Source of the DNA: Malania oleifera
Lineage: Eukaryota > Streptophyta > Magnoliopsida > Santalales > Ximeniaceae
NCBI RefSeq assembly: GCF_029873635.1
Contig: NC_080423.1
Span: 104,017,773-104,081,772, forward strand
Direction of reading: 5' to 3'
Length of the DNA stretch: 64,000 nt
The translations under genes were made by a program, and so were the position numbers. Below the pieces are notes generated by a model that saw only the letters and a list, made by a program, of their open reading frames with translations, made no database searches and was not told the origin of the DNA. This document shows, piece after piece, positions 49,001 to 56,171 of the stretch (its first letter is position 1; every line of letters begins with the position of its first letter).

Positions 49001-52000
49001 AGCATGTCAAATGTGCATGGCTGAGTCCTATGTGCATTTTCACTGACCCAGACACCACAATGTATCAAACTCCAAAAAATCATTGTATGATATTCTACGG
49101 CCACATTAGTTTATTCCAGACATATTGATCCCATTGGGAGTCATTAAAATAGTGTTATGTTGAAGTTTAGGTCAAAATAGTTGTTTGCTGTTTGCCGTAA
49201 TAAGGAAGAAAATTTCATCCCTGTGTTGCTTGATTCTTATTACGGTGTGACCGAATATTCTGCATACAACTATATTTGACCACGTGTAGTACCAGTACCA
49301 CCATGCAGCTAACTGCCATTGAGCATTTGGATCTTTGTTTTTTCCATCAGTGACCCTGTCCTCTTTTGAAAAACATTGTTGTTTTATTCTTTTTGCTTTA
49401 AGCGAAGATAATCTAAACCTTTTTTGATCTGTTGAACAAATTATTATATTGATTCATTTAAATTTGTGCTGTGCTTTTTATGTCTGTTGAACCTTTTCTC
49501 CCTTTGTGCTGTACTTTTTATAAGAATTTGTGCGGTGAACTTTCTCTGTAAGTAGTTATTTATTTGAAAATTATGCTTTTAATATGATTTTAAAGGATTG
49601 TGCAGTGGGTTGATGTCATTCCCTGTTTCTAAATTTATGTTATGCTTGTTATAGTAATTTGTCAAGGCTATTTGCCTTAAGTAGTTACGGGCTTATAATA
49701 ATTTTTGGACTTGAATTCCACAGAAAACACTTGGAGATCTTATGGAGCAGGTTGTTTCTCACTTACAAAGTGTTAGCTCAAAAAAAAAGCAGATCAGTGT
49801 TCCTGGCATCATAAAAAAAGAATTAAATGAGTGTATGCATACTGTCTTGAGGTCTGTTACAAAAGCTATGCTCCCCTCAGCATACTTCAATGGAATCATG
49901 AAACTGCTGTCCCATGCAGACAGAAATGTGAGAAAAAAGGTAGGTAACTTTCCTAATGTAAGTATAGTTTAAGAGGAAATGATTTAGCCGGTGTGTATTC
50001 CTTTATTGGCATGCTAACATTAATTGTTTTGTTGTATTATAATAGATAGTTGTCAGGGTTTCTGGAGCCTAGATATTGTATGTGGTCAAGAGGAAAATGC
50101 TTTGTTGGTTGAGGTTATTTATTTCTTTGTTATTCTTTATATAAATGCAATATTAGGATTATACTGTAGTTTTATTGGAGCAGCCCCCTTCCATACCATT
50201 TCTCTCTCTCTCTCTCTCCCTCCCTGCCTCTTGTTTTCCATTTTTTTTTAGAACCAAACAATCAACTGGATATACTAGTAAAGTCTGCATATTTAGGTTT
50301 CCAGCATTCTGATTTTCCTGTTGTCAGATTTTTTGATATTCCATGAAATGAAGTCTATGATTTACTCTTCAAATGACATGGTCAGCATAGTCAAAACTGT
50401 TTTCTTCCCAGGGAATTTGTTGTGTTATCCCATCAGATTACCATTATAGTCAAAACTGTTTTCTTTCCAGGGAATTTGTTGTGTTATCCCATCGGATTAC
50501 CATTATTGTTGCCTACCGATGGATGCATAGCTTTTATAAATCTCATTTAAATTTATCCTGTTAATTATTGCTTTGCTTAATGCTTTGGGAGTTAGGGTTG
50601 TCATCATTCTTATACTTTATTTGCAAGCAGGCTCTTGCGCTTCTATGCGAGACATTGAAGGATAATGGGGCAATAAAGCGGAAGCAGGGGAGAAAGGAAT
50701 TGAATTCTAATTCAAGTACTCGTTGGCTTCATTTGGATGAAGGTGATCTGAAGTCGTTAGACAAGATGTGTTTAGGAATTATTCATTTAGTTGATGAGCA
50801 TATTGATGATTCAAATGCTTCCTTGAAACTTGCGGCAGTTTCTGCTGTTGAAGTTTTAGCCAGCCGGTTTCCTAACAATTATTCTATCTTCAGCTTGTGC
50901 CTTGCTTCTATCATTAAAAACATCAACTCACACAGCCTCACCCTCTCTTCAAGCTGCCTTCGAGCAGCTGCTGCTTTGATCAATGTGCTGGGGCCAAAGG
51001 CACTGTCTGAACTTCCTCGTATTATGGAGAATTTGTTTAAGAGATCTGATAAAGCCTCCTCAAGTTCAGCTGCAAAAAATAAATGCCGTGAAGTCAGCAT
51101 TTCTCTTGAGTCATCAATTTCTAAGGAATCACACATGCTGTCTGTTCTTGTAACATTGGAAGCAGTTGTGGGCAAGCTTGGTGGCTTTTTAAATCCATAT
51201 CTCAGAGATGTTATTGAACTTCTGGTGCTACGTCCTGAATATGTGTCAGTGTCTGATCTAAAGTTAAAACTGAAAGCTGACAGCGTACGCCAGCTTATAA
51301 CAGAAAGAATTCCTGTAAGTTTCTAATCAAAATGCTTGAATTTTTAACTTTTGTTTGGAACTACTCCACCCCCAACCACCACCACCACTAAAAAGGAAAA
51401 AGAGAAAAAAGAAAAGAAAAGAAAAGAAAAAAGATGTTTAGGAGTCGTCAAACTGACATTTTCTTCAACTATTTTCTAGGTTCGGCTTGTGCTTCCGCCT
51501 CTCTTGGACATATATTCTGATGCTGTTAAGTCTGGAGATGTAAGTTTGTCAATTGCTTTTGAAATGCTGGCAAATGTACTTGGTACAATGGATAAGTCAT
51601 CTGTTGGAGGTTACCATGCAAAGATTTTTGACCTGTGCTTGCAAGCTCTTGATCTTCGCCGTCAGCACGTTGCTTCAATTAAAAACATTGATGTGGTGGA
51701 AAACACTGTCATCAATGCAATGGTTGTCCTGACAATGAAATTAACGGAGTCCATGTTCAAACCTCTTTTTATTAGGAGTATTGAATGGGCGGAATCAAAT
51801 GTGGAAGAAAGTGAATGCAGTGAAAACATGAATACAGATAGGGCTATTTCTTTCTATGGGTTGGTAAATAAACTTGCTGAAAACCATCGGTGAGTCACTT
51901 TATCCCTTATGCTCTTATCATTGCGCATATGCCCATTCAATTTTCCTGTTTTATTGAGTGTTCTTTAATCCACATTCAAGTATCCAAATTGTTTGAGTAG

Positions 52001-55000
52001 AATATATTTTCTGGATCTTAATTACTTGTTCAACTAATGTTTATGTTGCCTACTCAAAAATCCTTTCGAACAAATGCCTAAATTTATTGTGCCTGATTAA
52101 GAGCCCCACCTACAATGGTGTGTGTACATATTTGCATGGTTCAAAACCAAACATCATGTATACATTTACATTTATACATGCTTATTTTGGGGGTTAAAAC
52201 AAGGTATTTTTAAATTTTCTTCTTTAGCTTCATAAATTTGGCAGGACTCACATTAGCTGTGCATACAATGAGCTAAGTAGGAAGTTTGCATTTTTCATTT
52301 AACATTTTGGATTGTTGATTCTTGAATCTTATTTCTTATTTCATTTTTACTTTTTTGTTTCTTGAAATTATTAGGGTGATTGAGTATTTTTTTCCCATAT
52401 TTAAAAAATATTTTCTATATAGCTATATGGTAATCATGTTGTCATATTTCTATCTTTTTAGTTTTGGGTTTTTTTCAATAATATATATATATATTTTTTT
52501 TTTAAATTTCTAAAGTGAGATTCGTTAATAGGGCCCCAAGGGGGTGCCACTCCTGTGCAAGCCGAGGAAAGAGAAAGAAACAGAAAGTGTTGAATCAACT
52601 GTGTATTAAGTTTTCGAGAAATCAAGAATTGTGCATGTTCTGCATGTACATTCTACTAAATCAACTTGTAAGAGTTTTAAGTCATCTATCCTTGTTGTGA
52701 GAGAAATGGTAGAGCTTTTGAAGATACAACTACTTCTAACAATCTTGAACCAGATGATGTCTGTTTCAGGATTTCTATCAGCAAGCTTCAAGCAAATATT
52801 GATTGGTGGAATATTGATGATGGTTCATTTGTCTGGATGTTCTACTTTGCTCATGATATAAGTTCGAACGCTTTTTGTTGTATATTTTAATTTCAGTATT
52901 CTAATTAATATTTTCGTTCTTGTAATAAATAGTTAAATAAATGGCTTTATAGTTACTAACCAAGCTGGTTCTTTTTTGACTGGGGATCAGTTTGGCTTTC
53001 ACCTTTTAGATTGCTTCTGTTTTTGAATATAAGAGTTGTGCATAAGCCTCTGGGAACGAGCCTTTATCTCTTGGGTATTCCTAGAAGCTCAAAGATGGTT
53101 CCTTTTGAACAAGCCATCATTTTGTTGGGTTGCTTTCCGTTTGAATGTAAGAGTTATGCTGCTTATGCATGAGCCTTTAGGAAGAAGCCTTTATTTTTTG
53201 GGTTCTTTGAGAATCTCAAAGATGATTCCTTGTAGAAGCTTAATAGTAAGTTTTTATGACATTTTCAACACTTCATTGATGTTACTGAACTTCCAATTGC
53301 TGATTCTGCTTATTATTAATTACTTTAGAAGAAAATTGCTGGACACTCCCGTAGCTGCTTTGCTTAAGCTACTTTTCATCAACCACAGGGATGGTGCTCA
53401 GTGCACTTGAATTATTATCTCTGGTCATTTCTTTTATGTTGCCTTGTATTGAATACTAAAAGTGCATATTTCTAGTCATATGCACGAACTTGGATTATTT
53501 TCTCTTGTTATTTGTTTTATGTGTGTGTATGTATATTAGTTCTTTTCAATATGATTATGGTTGTTTTGCCATTCATGTAAGCTGTATGGTGTCGGTCCTT
53601 GTATGAGATAATTTTAGCTATTGAATATTTTTTTTGACATTTATGTGCAGATCCCTATTTGTCCCATACTTCAAATATTTGCTCGAGGGTTGTATAAGGC
53701 ATCTTACAGATGCTGAAGAGGCCAAAGCTGTTAGTTTGACTCGAAAGAAAAAGAAGGCCAAGCTTCTAGAAGGAAACTGTGCTAATGGTGGAAAAAATGT
53801 ACTCTCACCCCAAAAATGGCATCTCAGGGCATTGGTCTTACTATCCTTGCACAAATGTTTTCTATATGATGCTGGAATCCTGAAGTTTCTGGACCCAACC
53901 AAATTTCAGGCTAGTCTTTAACCTCTGTTTTTCTGTCCTACTTACATCTAAACAAGATGAGATCTTTTCAATCATATACGACTTCTTTTTAGATTTTTAG
54001 AGTATACAGTTGCAGATGGTATGTTTTTCATACCATGGATTTAATATATAAACTATTTGTTATTCTTTTTTGTTGTGTTCTTGTTATTGCAGTTCCATTT
54101 TCCATTTGGAAGTAACCTAATTACTCCCGTATCTGTGTACTCTTGTCCCCTTTTGGCACTTGGTAAAAATGAAAGGAAAATGTAAACAAAGGGTAATAGA
54201 AAATATTTTAAGCTGAAATTAAATTTTATTAAAACAATTTGAAGTATTTATTTTGTTATCTGTACCAGAAATTGAAAAACTGACTCTTTTTATTCTACTG
54301 GATGGACTGAACTTTTAAAAATAACAAACCAATTAACAAAAATGCATTTTTTTGGCTAGTTAGTTCATTTTACAGGGTAATGCACACCCCTAAATGTCCA
54401 AGCTAATTGGGTTATTTTACTGTTAAAGCTTGATATACATTGTTAATCCACAACCTAACAGCTTAAGCTTTTTAGGTGAAGTGGCAATCTAAAATGGTAT
54501 CAAAGCTGGTTACCTAGAGGTCTTAGGTTCTAGTCTTATTGCTTGCGTTCACTGTGTGGCGTTTAAAAAAATTATTATATTCCCTGTAATGGGTGTTATC
54601 TACTGTGTGTTTATCTCTTAACGTGCTGGGGAGGGTTAAAACTTGATATGCATTGTTGGCTCACAACCTAAAGGCTTAAAGCTTTTAGGTAAAGTGGCAA
54701 TCTAACATTTACAAAATTTATTTTTCCTTGTTGTTTATTTAGGAAGATGAAAGAAATGTAATTGTTGATTGTCACTGCTTTTAATATGCATCTTCTCTAG
54801 TAAAATGTTGTGGATTTCAGGCAGTTAATCTTTGTTCGATAAGCAGCCATAGTTATTGCTTTTATGAATGACTGAAATTTTGTTTGGATTTTTTCCCACA
54901 AGAAGCCATGTGCTATTGTTGCTTAATCGCGGTTCCTTTCTAACAATTTGCCCTTTTTAATTGCAGGCTCTGTTGAAGCCCATTGTTTCGCAGCTTACAG

Positions 55001-56137
55001 CAGGACCTCCAATGTCCATTGAAGAGCATTCAGATATACTGTCTGTGAAGGAAGTTGATGACTTATTGGTTTCATGCATTGGTCAAATGGCTGTTTCCGC
55101 TGGAAATGACCTTTTATGGAAGTCCCTGAACCATGAGGTGGGTTTCATATTTTGCGCACACTTTTTTTCCCCCTAATTTCTTCTCGTTTGCCCTTCCACT
55201 ACCTAAGCACCACCCAGAACAAATTGTTATCTTAACAGTAATAAAAAAATATTTTACAATTTTAAAATTCAGTTATAATTTTGATTTTTGGGCAATATTC
55301 TTGAATTTCCCTGCTGCTTGTGCTCTTTAGGACAGAGATGACATATTGTGACATGATATTTTCTTTCATGATAAGAAAAACCTGCAATAATAAAGAATAA
55401 ATATAGTGAGAATTAAGTAATTAATAGAAGTTATTATGTTCATGATGGAATATATGATACACATTGTCCTACTTTTCCAAATGATTGTGATTGTATGTAG
55501 AACTGAAAATCTGTAGGATCATGGTATAATTGGTGGGATGATTGCCTCCCCAAGGGTGGCTCAGGTGGTAAACTCAAGGCTCTCGTGGTTAAAATGTCAT
55601 AGTTCGAGTATTGAGGGTTTTGGCTTTCCATTTGAGATTATACCTTGGTATTTAAGTGGAGAAGTGTAGAGGTACAGGTCCATTATCCCAATGGATTAGT
55701 CCAAGTGTTCAAAAGGCCTTGGATATAGTTGTTTTAGGAAAAAAAATTTGGTGGCAATCATTAGGATCCTACAATAATTTATATTTTTTGGCAAGAAGCG
55801 TTTGGTAAACAAATTTTGTGTTGGTCGTATACAGCTTATGCAAGAAAGAGGCAACTTAGTAAGTGATTTTCTTTAAATGAAATTATAAGATCCTAATTGT
55901 CTGATTGTGGTGGAAAGGAAATCCTGTTAGATGGTGGTAAAACTAAGGTGAAAAGGGTCAGAGAGCATTTGCTAACTTGAAGTGTTTGATGAATTATGGT
56001 GAGAGGGGTTTAAAGAGGGGTTTTCTTGGTTGATTGCCAGTTTTTACTTATATTTTTTATTTTATTGTATTATTTTTACATTTTTCTTTTGAGGATCTCT
56101 TATGTCCTCCCCCAGGATGTAATTTCTCTCACTTTTA

Positions 56138-56171
<34 letters not shown>

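Larger units (their letters stand above)
36345..49723 (+). other. Largest HEATR1 intron (13.4 kb), LINE, Gypsy and Copia relics
   Basis: In order: AT-rich sequence with a G14 run (36345-36960), two LINE fragments (36960-38990), unassigned GC-richer sequence (39000-39453), the nested Gypsy/Copia relics (39454 to about 46370), a LINE split by a hAT MITE (46380-48170), an RTE LINE piece (48235-48700), and about 1 kb of AT-rich sequence before the exon at 49724. No other host gene is seen. Confidence 0.75.

Noticed and set aside
54500-54550. Possible tRNA gene
   Set aside because: It has only A/B-box-like words, no cloverleaf I can fold, and sits between direct repeats in an intron; a retroelement trace is likelier.
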